Source of the DNA: Porticoccus sp002341315
GTDB lineage: Bacteria; Pseudomonadota; Gammaproteobacteria; Pseudomonadales; Porticoccaceae
Length of the DNA: 64,000 nucleotides
Reading direction: 5' to 3' (one strand)
Assembly (NCBI RefSeq): GCF_047634355.1
Contig: NZ_JBLIAL010000009.1
Both the position numbers and the translations under genes were made by a program. Of the stretch, positions 53,628 to 62,376 are shown piece after piece (within the stretch, counting starts at the first letter, position 1; every line of letters begins with the position of its first letter). Below the pieces are notes generated by a model, which saw only the letters and a program-made list of their open reading frames with translations, was not told the origin of the DNA and did no database searches.

Positions 53628-54230
53628 TCAAAACGCGACTTTCGGCGCGGCCTGTATGGCCGCGCTGTCTTCAAATTCGAGCAACGACGCGTCCTTGGCG
53701 TGGCCAAACATCGCGGCAAAGAAAGCCGGTGGGAACGACTGCTTATAGGTGTTATAGGCCATAACCTGGTCGTTGAAGGCCTGGCGCGCGAAGGAAACCT
53801 TGTTTTCAGTGGACGTCAGCTCCTCGCTCAACTGCATCATGTTCTGACTGGCCTTGAGATCCGGATAGGCCTCCATCACTACTCTCATATTCATCAAGGC
53901 ACCGGACAGCTTGCCCTCGGCACCCATCAGTGCCGACATCGCCCCTTCGTCGCCCGGTGCTGCCGCTGCGGCGGACAACGTGCCGGAGGCCTCATTACGC
54001 GCCGCGACCACCGATTCCAGCGTTTGCCGTTCGTGCTTGATGTAACCCTTGGCGGTCTCAACCAGATTTGGAATCAGGTCATAACGGCGCTTTAGCTGTA
54101 CCTCAATCTGCGCGAAGGCATTCTGGTATCGATTCTTCAGGGTGACCAATTTGTTGAAGATCGCGACCACATAGAAGACCGTCAGCGCGATGACGACCAG
54201 TATGACGATGACTGTTAGCGTGGTACCCAT
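53628..54230 (-). CDS. lemA: LemA family protein
   Basis: 200 residues. One N-terminal membrane segment (LTVIVILVVIALTVFYVVAIF), then the LemA signature FNKLVTLKNRYQNAFAQIEV and QLKRRYDLIPNLVETAKGY, a helical bundle. LemA proteins partner with M48 proteases in membranes; exact work is not known. Reads directly into the HtpX-like gene. Confidence 0.93.
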   Translation of the reverse strand: MGTTLTVIVILVVIALTVFYVVAIFNKLVTLKNRYQNAFAQIEVQLKRRYDLIPNLVETAKGYIKHERQTLESVVAARNEASGTLSAAAAAPGDEGAMSALMGAEGKLSGALMNMRVVMEAYPDLKASQNMMQLSEELTSTENKVSFARQAFNDQVMAYNTYKQSFPPAFFAAMFGHAKDASLLEFEDSAAIQAAPKVAF

Positions 54231-54296
54231 GTTTCTCTCCTTTATCGTAGTTTGTATGTGGTCACAACCAGGAATGGCTGCAGAGTCCGACGCAGG

Positions 54297-54737
54297 TCAG
54301 TGGCACACCACCACCGGCAGCGCGGAGTTGCGACAGCACATTCTGGGTGACGCTGCCCATGACCAGCCTGGAAAGGCCTCGGCGGCCGTACGAGGCCATG
54401 CAGATCATGTCCCACTTGCGCTTTTTCCCCGGCAGTGTCGAGTCCCTCACAGGGGGTGAAAGCCTTCGCCATTACCGAAATAAATGGAACACCAGTTGGC
54501 TTAGCCATCTTGCCGATTTCGTCGACGCGTTTCTGTACTACCGCGCGCTTGTCGAAATTGTCGTAGTCCTGCTGTCTGAATGCATAACGATCGGTGTAAA
54601 TCGCATGCAGCTGTTCGAGCGCCCAATAAGCAGTGGCCTTTGCGCCGAGGCGCACGTCGTGCAAGAGCGATTCCGGCTTTGGCAGCTTTTCGGGAAGCCG
54701 GCGAACCGTCGGTGGGAACCAGAAAGTGCTTGAACAT
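54297..54737 (-). pseudogene. Broken universal stress protein (UspA family)
   Basis: Starts as MFKHFLVPTDGSPASRKAA behind AAAGGA, then needs a shift near 54660 to continue as LGAKATAYWALEQLHAIYTD, another near 54430 to read KKRKWDMICMASYGRRGLS (the Usp nucleotide-loop GRRGLSRLVMGSVTQNVLSQ is recognisable), and a third near 54320 to reach ALPVVVCH and stop at 54297. Three frameshifts make function unlikely unless they are sequencing errors. Next to the LemA/HtpX genes. Confidence 0.82.
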
Positions 54738-55118
54738 ATGTGTTCCTTTAAAAGACGTTTGCACGGAAGACGCAATCCGGTCTGTGCGGTTACGCACTTT
54801 GGGCGTTCATGGGGAGCGCTTTGCCAATTTGGCCGTAGCCTCGCGCACTGTAAATGATTTCGATAGTCATCAATGCATATCATGAAATATGAAACCGTCG
54901 TGATTGAGCATAGAAGGGAGCCCCTTTCCGTAGCATGACCCCAAGATTACAAAGATGTAATCTTGGGGTCATCTTTCTGTTGGTTCTGCTTTCTTATTAT
55001 TGGCAATGAAAAGCCTTCGTTATCCTCGATTCATGGAGCGGGGTAGGGAAGAAACCGGTAGAGATTGATCTATCGCACAGAGTATCGACGCTTCGGTTAT
55101 AGGCAAAGGTGTAATTGG
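54738..55118. other. Regulatory region of the Cus operon
   Basis: 381 bases without a gene, between the broken usp (minus) and the Cus operon (plus). Holds the CopR-box promoter block at 54906-54985. Upstream of it, nothing recognisable; downstream there is a TATTAT at 54995-55000 that may be the -10 element, and about 120 bases of leader. Confidence 0.75.
54906..54985 (+). promoter_or_regulatory. CopR-box promoter block, copy B (perfect 34-bp palindrome)
   Basis: From 54937 to 54970 the 15-base arms GACCCCAAGATTACA and its exact complement surround the spacer AAGA; the core ATTACA-N4-TGTAAT is at 54946-54961. Shared with 35597-35676 over 80 bases (68 matching by hand count). The box also serves well as the strongest of the three sites in the window. 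It reads toward the Cys-rich protein, DUF411 and CusCBA genes. Confidence 0.87.
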
Positions 55119-55499
55119 GTGATCCGGGACATAGGTGTTGTCGTTCTATTGATAATGGCGTTGCTGTGGCAGACCTCTGCCGCAGCAGTGCTCACCTATT
55201 GCACCATGGGCGACGAAGCGGTCGGGCTGGCCACGACCTTTCAGGACGCTGCCGAAAACCCTGACCACGAGGCAATGCGTGATGTCGACGATGAGCAGCA
55301 TAGCGAAGAGGATTGCTGTGGTGCCGATAAATCAGAGAAGGGTTGCGTCATGGCGGGATGTGCCTTGTCGATGCAAATGCTGACACCGACCGTGACTGCA
55401 CCAGCGGCATCCGACACCCGCTCTACTGGCTTCGTTTTTCATCCCGTCGTCTTTCCCCCGGTACCGGTTTTTCCTTTCCTAAGGCCTCCTATCGCCTGA
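55119..55499 (+). CDS. Small Cys-rich exported protein of the Cus operon
   Basis: 126 residues from the GTG at 55119 (AAAGG 9 bases upstream). A signal-like hydrophobic start (IGVVVLLIMALLWQTSAAA) precedes an acidic part with eight His/Cys/Met-type ligands: TYCTMGDEAV, HSEEDCCGADKSEKG and CVMAGCALSMQM. A Pro-rich C-terminus follows. No family I recognise with certainty; Cys-rich small proteins often start copper operons. Possibly a periplasmic copper ligand or leader. Confidence 0.6.
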   Translation: MIRDIGVVVLLIMALLWQTSAAAVLTYCTMGDEAVGLATTFQDAAENPDHEAMRDVDDEQHSEEDCCGADKSEKGCVMAGCALSMQMLTPTVTAPAASDTRSTGFVFHPVVFPPVPVFPFLRPPIA

Positions 55500-55635
55500 T
55501 CTCACAGACGCAATCCGTTGTAAAAGCTCCAAATAAGTTGACCAGTTCGCAAGGGCAGACGTATTACGCAAACTTATTGCTGGAGCATTGTCGCTGGAAC
55601 CTGAAATCATTGGCGAGTTATCGCCGGAGGCAAAT

Positions 55636-56169
55636 ATGAATTTATCGCGAATTAGAGCCCTGGCGCCAGGTTTGATTATGCTCCCCCTGCTCGTTGCCTG
55701 TAACGAAGCATCGAATGATCTGACGATACCGGGCGGATCCGATTCACATGGGATGGGAAAATTCACCGTTTACAAGAGCCCCAGTTGTGGTTGTTGCAAA
55801 GAATGGACATCTCACCTTGAAGAAAAGGGCCGTGATACTGCCGCCAAGCACCCGGCGGATCTGAATGCCATCAAGGTTCGATATCAGATCGCGCCGCGCT
55901 ACCAGTCCTGCCATACTGCCGTGTCGTCTCAGGGTTATGTCTTCGAGGGGCATATCCCCGCTCGTTACATCCAGGAATTCCTGGCAAATCCCCCAGCTGA
56001 TGCCATCGGACTTGCGGTACCCGGCATGCCTCTCGGCAGCCCGGGTATGGAAGTCGGGGACAGATTCACGCCGTATCAGGTGCTGTTGCTGAAAAATGAC
56101 GGCAGCAGCTTAGTGTTCGCCAGCGTCGAGAGCGCGGCACAGCAAGATCAGCGGGAAGCACAGCCATGA
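55636..56169 (+). CDS. DUF411 metal-binding lipoprotein
   Basis: 177 residues from the ATG at 55636 behind GGAGG. A lipoprotein signal (LAPGLIMLPLLVAC, lipobox LVAC) then the DUF411 fold with KSPSCGCCKEWTSHLEEKG, YQSCHTAVSSQGYVFEGHIPA, and LAVPGMPLGSPGMEVG near the end. The CGCC and CH ligands likely bind Cu(I). Members are found next to cus/cop operons. The stop overlaps the cusC start by four bases. Confidence 0.9.
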   Translation: MNLSRIRALAPGLIMLPLLVACNEASNDLTIPGGSDSHGMGKFTVYKSPSCGCCKEWTSHLEEKGRDTAAKHPADLNAIKVRYQIAPRYQSCHTAVSSQGYVFEGHIPARYIQEFLANPPADAIGLAVPGMPLGSPGMEVGDRFTPYQVLLLKNDGSSLVFASVESAAQQDQREAQP

Positions 56170-57479
56170 AAGTACTCACACACCTAATAGTCCTAATGCT
56201 CGTTACTGGCAGTACACTCGTCAATGCACAGGCAATACAAGAGGGATTGACACTCAAGGAGGCCGTGGACATCGCCATTGATGCTGATCCCTGGCTGACC
56301 GGTAGCCGCTATACGCAGTCCGCCTTGGCCGATGAGGCAACGGCCGCCGCGACTCTGCCAGATCCCAAGATGAGTTTGATGGCCAGTAATTTTCCTGTCG
56401 ACAGTTTCGACATCAATCAGGAGGCGATGACTCAGCTTTCGGTGGGGGTCAGCCAGATGTTTCCGCGGGGCGACTCGCTCGCACTGGCGAAACAAAAGAA
56501 GCTGCAGCTCGCGCTGCAACACCCATTGTTGCGAGAAGACCGTCGGGCCAAGGTGGCGGCGACAGTCGCACAGGTGTGGCTGGATGCGTACATCGCTCAG
56601 GAGAGCATCCAATTGATCGAGAAAGACCGGGCATTATTTGAGTATCTGGTCGACGCGGCAGAAGCAAGTTATTCGACAGCCGTAGGTCGCACGCGACAGC
56701 AGGATGTGATCCGCGCCCAACTGGAATTGACGCGGCTTGAGGACCGATTGACGGCGCTTAGGCAGCGACAGGAAACCGCCCAGATGCGTCTGTCCGAATG
56801 GGTTGGCTCCCGTGCTGGCGATGGGCTCACGCGGGTGATGCCCACAGAATCGCCCACCGTGCCGGTGTCTACGTCGGCTTCTGAGCAAGAGCGGTATGAA
56901 TGGGTAAGCCATCATCCCACCTTGCTGGCATTGGACAGAAGGATCGAGGCCATGGAAACCGATGTCGATCTCGCGCGACAGAAATACAAGCCCGAGTGGG
57001 GGCTCAGTGCCCAATATGGTTATCGCGATCGGGACCCAATGGGACGGGACAGGGCAGATCTGTTTTCCGTTGGTGTCTCCTTTGATCTGCCCATTTTCAC
57101 CGCCAACCGGCAGGACAAGGAAGTCAGCGCTGCCATTAGCCATGCGGAGTCGATCAGGACCGAGAAGCAGCTATTGATCCGCCGGTTGATGGCGGAGCTG
57201 GATACGGCGAGCGCGCATCTGGTGCGCCTTGACGAGCGGCACGCGCTTTATGCCGACCAATTGTTGCCGCAAATGGCAGAGCAGGCCGAAGCCTCACTCG
57301 CCGCCTACAACAACGACGACGGCGACTTCGCCGAAGCCGTGCGTGCCCGTATCGATGTCTTGAATGCCAAGATCGAAGGGCTTGTCATTGCGGTGGAGCG
57401 GCAAAAAATTATTGCTCAAATCAATTACCTGCTCGTCCAGGCGTCTTCTGACGCCGTGCGGCCGGTGGAAGACTTCTGA
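56166..57479 (+). CDS. cusC: TolC-family outer membrane factor (CusC-like)
   Basis: 437 residues with a signal peptide (LIVLMLVTGSTLVNAQA). Two long OEP-type helical repeats with heptad character (about residues 30-220 and 240-430), beta segments WGLSAQYGYRDRD and FSVGVSFDLPIF. It forms the outer membrane exit duct of the Cus efflux pump. Not a lipoprotein, unlike E. coli CusC, since no lipobox is seen. Ten bases separate it from cusB. Confidence 0.88.
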   Translation: MKVLTHLIVLMLVTGSTLVNAQAIQEGLTLKEAVDIAIDADPWLTGSRYTQSALADEATAAATLPDPKMSLMASNFPVDSFDINQEAMTQLSVGVSQMFPRGDSLALAKQKKLQLALQHPLLREDRRAKVAATVAQVWLDAYIAQESIQLIEKDRALFEYLVDAAEASYSTAVGRTRQQDVIRAQLELTRLEDRLTALRQRQETAQMRLSEWVGSRAGDGLTRVMPTESPTVPVSTSASEQERYEWVSHHPTLLALDRRIEAMETDVDLARQKYKPEWGLSAQYGYRDRDPMGRDRADLFSVGVSFDLPIFTANRQDKEVSAAISHAESIRTEKQLLIRRLMAELDTASAHLVRLDERHALYADQLLPQMAEQAEASLAAYNNDDGDFAEAVRARIDVLNAKIEGLVIAVERQKIIAQINYLLVQASSDAVRPVEDF

Positions 57480-57489
57480 GGTGTTAAAC

Positions 57490-59094
57490 ATGAAAACTTT
57501 TTCAAAGACCTTGCTGGGGGCCGCTATCGGCGTGCTGGTGGGGGCAGGCGGGGTCTGGTTATTGGGGGCCTCACAGGAAGACGGCGTCAACGCGGCAGGC
57601 GGCGCACGCGAAGCCCTCTACTGGGTGGCACCCATGGATCCGAACTACAAGCGCGACAAGCCAGGCAAGTCGCCCATGGGTATGGATTTGATCCCCGTCT
57701 ACAAAGAGGAGGGTGGAGAGAGTGAAATCGGGACGGTGCGGATTTCGCCGGATGTGGTTAACAATCTCGGTGTGCGCACCGCTGTGGTCGAATCCGGCCG
57801 ACTGGGCCTGGATGTTAAAACGGTGGGTTATGTGCAATACGACGAGGACCGCTTGGTTCACATGCACCCCAGGGTGGAGGGATGGATCGAGAAACTGTAT
57901 GTCAAGGCCGCCGGTGATCGGGTGGAAAAAGGAGAGCCTCTGTACGCGCTTTATTCGCCGACTCTGGTCAACGCCCAGGAAGAGTTACTGTTGGCATTGA
58001 AGCGCGACAACCCGGTTCTGATCCGTGGCGCCATGGAACGGTTGTCGGCTTTGCAGGTGCCACCAGCGGATATCGAGCAGGTGCGCCAGACCCGCAGTGT
58101 CAGTCAGACGATCACCATTACCGCGCCGCAGTCCGGTGTCATTGACAATCTGGGCGTGCGCGAGGGGATGTTCGTCAAACCCGGGATGGCGCTGATGGCC
58201 ATCGGCCAGTTGGAGCACATCTGGGTTATCGGGGAAGTCTTCGAGCGCCAAGTGAGCCAGGTCAGGGTCGATGACAGCGTGCGCATGCGGCTGGACTACC
58301 TGCCTGGCCGCGAGTGGCTGGGACAGGTGGACTATATCTACCCCTCGTTGGACGAAAAGACGCGCACCGCGCAGATTCGGGTGCACTTCAGCAATCCGGA
58401 CGGTTTCCTCAAGCCCGGCATGTTCGCGCAAATGGTTATCGATACCCAACCAGGCGCCAAAACCCTGTTGATCCCGCGGGAGGCACTGATCCGCACGGGC
58501 AGTCAGTCGCGGGTGGTGCTGACCCTGGGCGAGGGTCAATTCAAGTCCATTGCCGTCAGGGTCGGACGGGTGGGCGAGCGGCAGGTGGAAATCATATCGG
58601 GTCTAAACGAAGGGGAGAGCATCGTCACCTCCGCGCAGTTCCTGATCGACTCGGAATCCAGCAAGACCTCGGATTTCAAACGCATGGCACACGCCGAGGA
58701 CGAGGACGAAACGTCGGTATCGGCCTGGGTAGCCGCGCGTATCGCCAGCCTGATGCCAAGCCACCGCATGGTGACCCTTGAGCACGAGGCTATACCTGAC
58801 TGGCAGTGGCCCGCCATGACCATGGACTTTGCCGTCGACGAATCTGTCGACATGGGTGAATTAAGCCCAGGCATGGGCCTGCACGTGCAGATCACCCGGG
58901 ATTCAGAGGGTGACTATCGGTTGACTCAGGTGCACATCCCCGGCGTTGAATCAGCTGGCGAAGAAACTCCAACGGACGGGAATCATAGTCAGCATGCCGA
59001 CATCGGCCATGAAGCGGGATCGACACCGGATAGCGGCTCGGACACGGACCTGAGGCACGACAGCCACGACCAGCGGGAGCGCGACCATGATTGA
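57490..59094 (+). CDS. cusB: CusB membrane fusion protein fused to CusF-like domain
   Basis: 534 residues from the ATG at 57490. N-terminal anchor/signal (LLGAAIGVLVGAGGVWLLGA), a metal-binding module APMDPNYKRDKPGKSPMGMD, lipoyl and barrel domains (LVHMHPRVEGWIEKLYV, GVREGMFVKPGMALM) and SESSKTSDFKR. At about 410-480 a CusF-like fold follows with HRMVTLEHEAIPDWQWPAMT and MDFAVDE, keeping the Met, Trp and His Cu(I) ligands. A soluble CusF gene is missing from the operon, so the chaperone is built into the adapter. The C-terminal tail is His-rich. Overlaps cusA. Confidence 0.93.
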   Translation: MKTFSKTLLGAAIGVLVGAGGVWLLGASQEDGVNAAGGAREALYWVAPMDPNYKRDKPGKSPMGMDLIPVYKEEGGESEIGTVRISPDVVNNLGVRTAVVESGRLGLDVKTVGYVQYDEDRLVHMHPRVEGWIEKLYVKAAGDRVEKGEPLYALYSPTLVNAQEELLLALKRDNPVLIRGAMERLSALQVPPADIEQVRQTRSVSQTITITAPQSGVIDNLGVREGMFVKPGMALMAIGQLEHIWVIGEVFERQVSQVRVDDSVRMRLDYLPGREWLGQVDYIYPSLDEKTRTAQIRVHFSNPDGFLKPGMFAQMVIDTQPGAKTLLIPREALIRTGSQSRVVLTLGEGQFKSIAVRVGRVGERQVEIISGLNEGESIVTSAQFLIDSESSKTSDFKRMAHAEDEDETSVSAWVAARIASLMPSHRMVTLEHEAIPDWQWPAMTMDFAVDESVDMGELSPGMGLHVQITRDSEGDYRLTQVHIPGVESAGEETPTDGNHSQHADIGHEAGSTPDSGSDTDLRHDSHDQRERDHD

Positions 59095-62000
59095 AGCTAT
59101 TATCCGGTGGTCGATCGGCAACCGCTTCTTCGTATTGCTGGCCACCCTGATACTGGTCGGTGGCGGCCTGTTCGCGCTGAAAAATACGCCGGTGGACGCC
59201 ATTCCGGACCTGTCCGACGTCCAGGTGATCATCAAAACCAGTTATGCGGGGCAGGCGCCACAGGTAGTGGAGGACCAGGTGACCTACCCGCTGACCACCG
59301 CCATGCTGTCGGTGCCTGGCGCGGTCACGGTGCGCGGCTATTCCTTTTTTGGCGACTCCTACGTCTACGTGATTTTCGACGAGGACACGGACGCTTACTG
59401 GGCGCGTTCGCGGGTGCTGGAGTACCTGTCCCAGGTGGCGCCCACCCTGCCGCCCAGCGCTCGGCCGCAGCTGGGGCCGGATGCCACTGGCGTCGGCTGG
59501 GTCTATCTCTACGCGCTGGTGGATCGCACCGGCCAGCACGACCTCAGTCAGCTGCGCAGCCTGCAGGACTGGTTCCTGAAATACGAGTTGCAAACCGTGC
59601 CTGGAGTTTCCGAGGTTTCTGCACTCGGAGGCATGGTCAAGCAGTACCAGGTGAAGGTGAACCCGGAAAAACTGCGCGCGTTTGGCATACCCTTGTCTCA
59701 TATCCAGATGGCCATTCAGCGTGGCAACCAGGAGATGGGCGCCTCGGTGGTGGAAATGGCCGAAGCGGAATACATGGTGCGCGCCAGCGGCTATATCCAG
59801 GGCATCGAGGATCTGGCGAGCATCCCGCTGGGCGTTAATGCTAATGGTGCGCCGCTGCTGCTCAAGGATGTGGCCGATATCGAACTGGGGCCACAGATGC
59901 GTCGCGGCATCGCCGAACTCAATGGTGAAGGTGAAACCGTGGGCGGCATCGTGGTGATGCGCTTTGGCGAGAATGCTCTGAGGACCATCAATGGCGTCAA
60001 GGCCAAGCTGGACAAACTCAAGGCGGGTTTGCCGGAGGGCGTCGAAATTGTCGCCGTTTACGATCGCTCGGGGCTTATAGAGCGCGCGGTGAAAAACCTC
60101 TGGGCCAAACTGCTGGAAGAGTTTGTTGTGGTAGCTCTGGTGTGTATGGTGTTCCTGTTTCACGTGCGCTCGTCGCTGGTGGCCATCGTCAGCTTGCCGG
60201 TGGGAATCCTCGCCGCATTCATCGTCATGCACTGGCAGGGACTCAATGCCAACATCATGTCCCTGGGTGGCATCGCCATCGCTATCGGCGCCATGATCGA
60301 TGGCGCCATTGTGATGATCGAGAACATGCACAAGCATATGGAGCGCACGCCGCTGACCAGGGAAAACCGCTGGCAGATCGTCGCTGATTCGGCGGCGGAG
60401 GTGGGGCCGGCGCTGTTTTTCTGTTTGCTGATCATCACCATCAGTTTCGTGCCGGTGTTTACCCTCGAAGCTCAGGAAGGCCGCATGTTCTCACCACTGG
60501 CCTTCACCAAGACCTATGCCATGGCGGCCAGTGCCGCCCTGGCGGTTACGCTGGTGCCAGTGCTGATGGGCTACTTTATTCGCGGCAAGGTCTTGCCCGA
60601 GCACAAGAATCCCATCAACCGCCTGTTGACTGGCCTCTACATGCCAGCCCTGAAAACGGTGCTGCGCTTCCCCAAGCTGACCCTGGTCATCGCCTTGGCG
60701 GTTACCCTGGTGGGCTTTTGGCCGGTGAACAAGATCGGTAGTGAATTTATTCCCGATCTGGATGAGGGCGACCTGATGTACATGCCCACCACCTATCCGG
60801 GCCTGTCCGTGGGCAAGGCGCGCGAACTTCTCCAGCAGACCGACAAGCTGATTTCCACTGTACCCGAGGTGAAAACCGTATTCGGCAAGATTGGCCGTGC
60901 CGAGACGGCCACGGACCCGGCACCGTTGACCATGGTTGAGACCTTCATTCAGCTCAAGCCCAAAGAGGAATGGCGTGAGGGCATAACCACAGAGAAGCTC
61001 AAGAAGGAGCTGGATGCCCTGGTGAAATTCCCCGGCCTGACTAACGCCTGGGTAATGCCTATCAAGACCCGCATCGACATGTTGGCCACCGGTATCAAGA
61101 CCCCGGTGGGCATTAAGGTGGCGGGAGAAGATCTCAATGAGATCCAAAAGATTGGTCAGCAACTGGAGCGAATTCTCAAGGATGTGCCCGGCACCGCTTC
61201 GGTTTACTCCGAGCGGGTGGTCGGGGGGCGTTATATCAAGGTGGATATTCAACGGGAACAGGCCGCGCGCTACGGCCTGAATATCGCCGACGTACAGCAG
61301 GTAGTAGCTACCGCCATCGGTGGCATGAACGTGGCACAGACCATTGAAGGACTGGAGCGCTACCCGATCAATCTGCGTTACCCGCAAGACTATCGCGATT
61401 CACCGGAGCAGCTCGCGCTGTTGCCCATCGTCACGCCGGGCGGACAGCGGATTGCGCTGGCCGATGTGGCGAGAGTGTATGTGGAAGACGGCCCCCCGGC
61501 CATCAAAAGCGAGAACGCACGGCTCAATGGTTGGACCTTTGTCGATATCGACGGTGTGGACGTGGGCAGCTATGTCGAGCAGGCCATGGCGACCGTTCAG
61601 CAACAGCTGGATCTGCCCGCGGGCTATTCGGTGTCCTGGTCCGGCCAGTATGAGTACATGCTGCGGGCCAAGGAAAAGCTGACCTACGTGGTTCCGTTGA
61701 CGTTGGCCATCATCATCGTGCTGCTGTATATGAACTTCCGTCGTTTTGCCGAAGTGGCCATCATCATGGGTACCTTGCCGCTGGCGATGATCGGTTCCAT
61801 CTGGTTGATGTACCTGCTCGGCTACAACTTCTCGGTGGCAGTGGGCGTCGGCTTTATCGCATTGGCTGGCGTTGCGGTGGAAATCGGGGTGATCATGCTG
61901 GTGTACCTCAACCAGGCCTATGTCCAAATGCAGTCTGAGTGCGAGGCGCGGGGGGTTGCCCCAAGGTTGGAGACACTGCGCCATGCCGTTCTGCACGGCG

Positions 62001-62209
62001 CCGGCTTGCGGGTGCGGCCGGTCATGATGACCGCCAGCGCTATTATTCTCGGCCTGCTGCCCATCATGTTTGGTAGCGGTACCGGTTCGGAAGTGATGAG
62101 TCGTATCGCCGCGCCGATGGTGGGGGGCATGTTGAGTGCGGTGTTGTTGACCCTGCTGGTCGTGCCGGCTGTGTATTATCTGTGGCGCGGATATTCGATA
62201 AAAGGTTGA
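59087..62209 (+). CDS. cusA: CusA, heavy-metal RND efflux pump
   Basis: 1040 residues, standard length. Twelve membrane segments, the proton relay AIGAMIDGAIVMIENMHKH near residue 403, and the three Met positions of the copper path: DLMYMPTTYPG, LTMVETFIQLKP and TRIDMLATGIKTPVG. It pumps Cu+/Ag+ from the periplasm through CusC with CusB. The start lies within the last codons of cusB (8-base overlap). Confidence 0.96.
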   Translation: MIEAIIRWSIGNRFFVLLATLILVGGGLFALKNTPVDAIPDLSDVQVIIKTSYAGQAPQVVEDQVTYPLTTAMLSVPGAVTVRGYSFFGDSYVYVIFDEDTDAYWARSRVLEYLSQVAPTLPPSARPQLGPDATGVGWVYLYALVDRTGQHDLSQLRSLQDWFLKYELQTVPGVSEVSALGGMVKQYQVKVNPEKLRAFGIPLSHIQMAIQRGNQEMGASVVEMAEAEYMVRASGYIQGIEDLASIPLGVNANGAPLLLKDVADIELGPQMRRGIAELNGEGETVGGIVVMRFGENALRTINGVKAKLDKLKAGLPEGVEIVAVYDRSGLIERAVKNLWAKLLEEFVVVALVCMVFLFHVRSSLVAIVSLPVGILAAFIVMHWQGLNANIMSLGGIAIAIGAMIDGAIVMIENMHKHMERTPLTRENRWQIVADSAAEVGPALFFCLLIITISFVPVFTLEAQEGRMFSPLAFTKTYAMAASAALAVTLVPVLMGYFIRGKVLPEHKNPINRLLTGLYMPALKTVLRFPKLTLVIALAVTLVGFWPVNKIGSEFIPDLDEGDLMYMPTTYPGLSVGKARELLQQTDKLISTVPEVKTVFGKIGRAETATDPAPLTMVETFIQLKPKEEWREGITTEKLKKELDALVKFPGLTNAWVMPIKTRIDMLATGIKTPVGIKVAGEDLNEIQKIGQQLERILKDVPGTASVYSERVVGGRYIKVDIQREQAARYGLNIADVQQVVATAIGGMNVAQTIEGLERYPINLRYPQDYRDSPEQLALLPIVTPGGQRIALADVARVYVEDGPPAIKSENARLNGWTFVDIDGVDVGSYVEQAMATVQQQLDLPAGYSVSWSGQYEYMLRAKEKLTYVVPLTLAIIIVLLYMNFRRFAEVAIIMGTLPLAMIGSIWLMYLLGYNFSVAVGVGFIALAGVAVEIGVIMLVYLNQAYVQMQSECEARGVAPRLETLRHAVLHGAGLRVRPVMMTASAIILGLLPIMFGSGTGSEVMSRIAAPMVGGMLSAVLLTLLVVPAVYYLWRGYSIKG

Positions 62210-62244
62210 TATTAGCCTGGTAGCTCAATGGAGCCGAAGGGCAG

Positions 62245-62262
62245 CCCCTGTGCCGGCAGGGG
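62245..62262 (+). terminator. Weak hairpin after cusA
   Basis: CCCCTG (62245-62250) pairs with CAGGGG (62257-62262), loop TGCCGG. About 35 bases after the cusA stop, no T run. May end or stabilise the Cus message. Confidence 0.35.
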
Positions 62263-62331
62263 TCGTGTCACCACGGAATGCCGACAAACCAGTCACAAAC
62301 TTGACTCTATAGCTACCATAGGGGTTACGAT

Positions 62332-62346
62332 TGAGATCGATTATCA
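62332..62346 (+). promoter_or_regulatory. Fur-box-like site
   Basis: TGAGATCGATTATCA matches the 7-1-7 Fur pattern TGATAAT-N-ATTATCA at 11 of 14 positions. It lies 31 bases before the ATG of the FTR1-type iron permease, suiting iron control. A possible -35 TTGACT is at 62301. Not tested. Confidence 0.45.
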
Positions 62347-62376
62347 TTGACAACAAGCCAAATAGAGATCTCGCTA

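Noticed and set aside
54242..54883. 213-codon minus ORF over the usp region
   Set aside because: Only its middle part is Usp-like; ends are noise caused by frameshifts, so treated as part of a pseudogene.
62215..62290. tRNA-like start TGGTAGCTCAATGG after cusA
   Set aside because: Resembles a D-arm but no acceptor pairing, anticodon arm or T-arm can be built; only a weak CCCCTG/CAGGGG hairpin remains.
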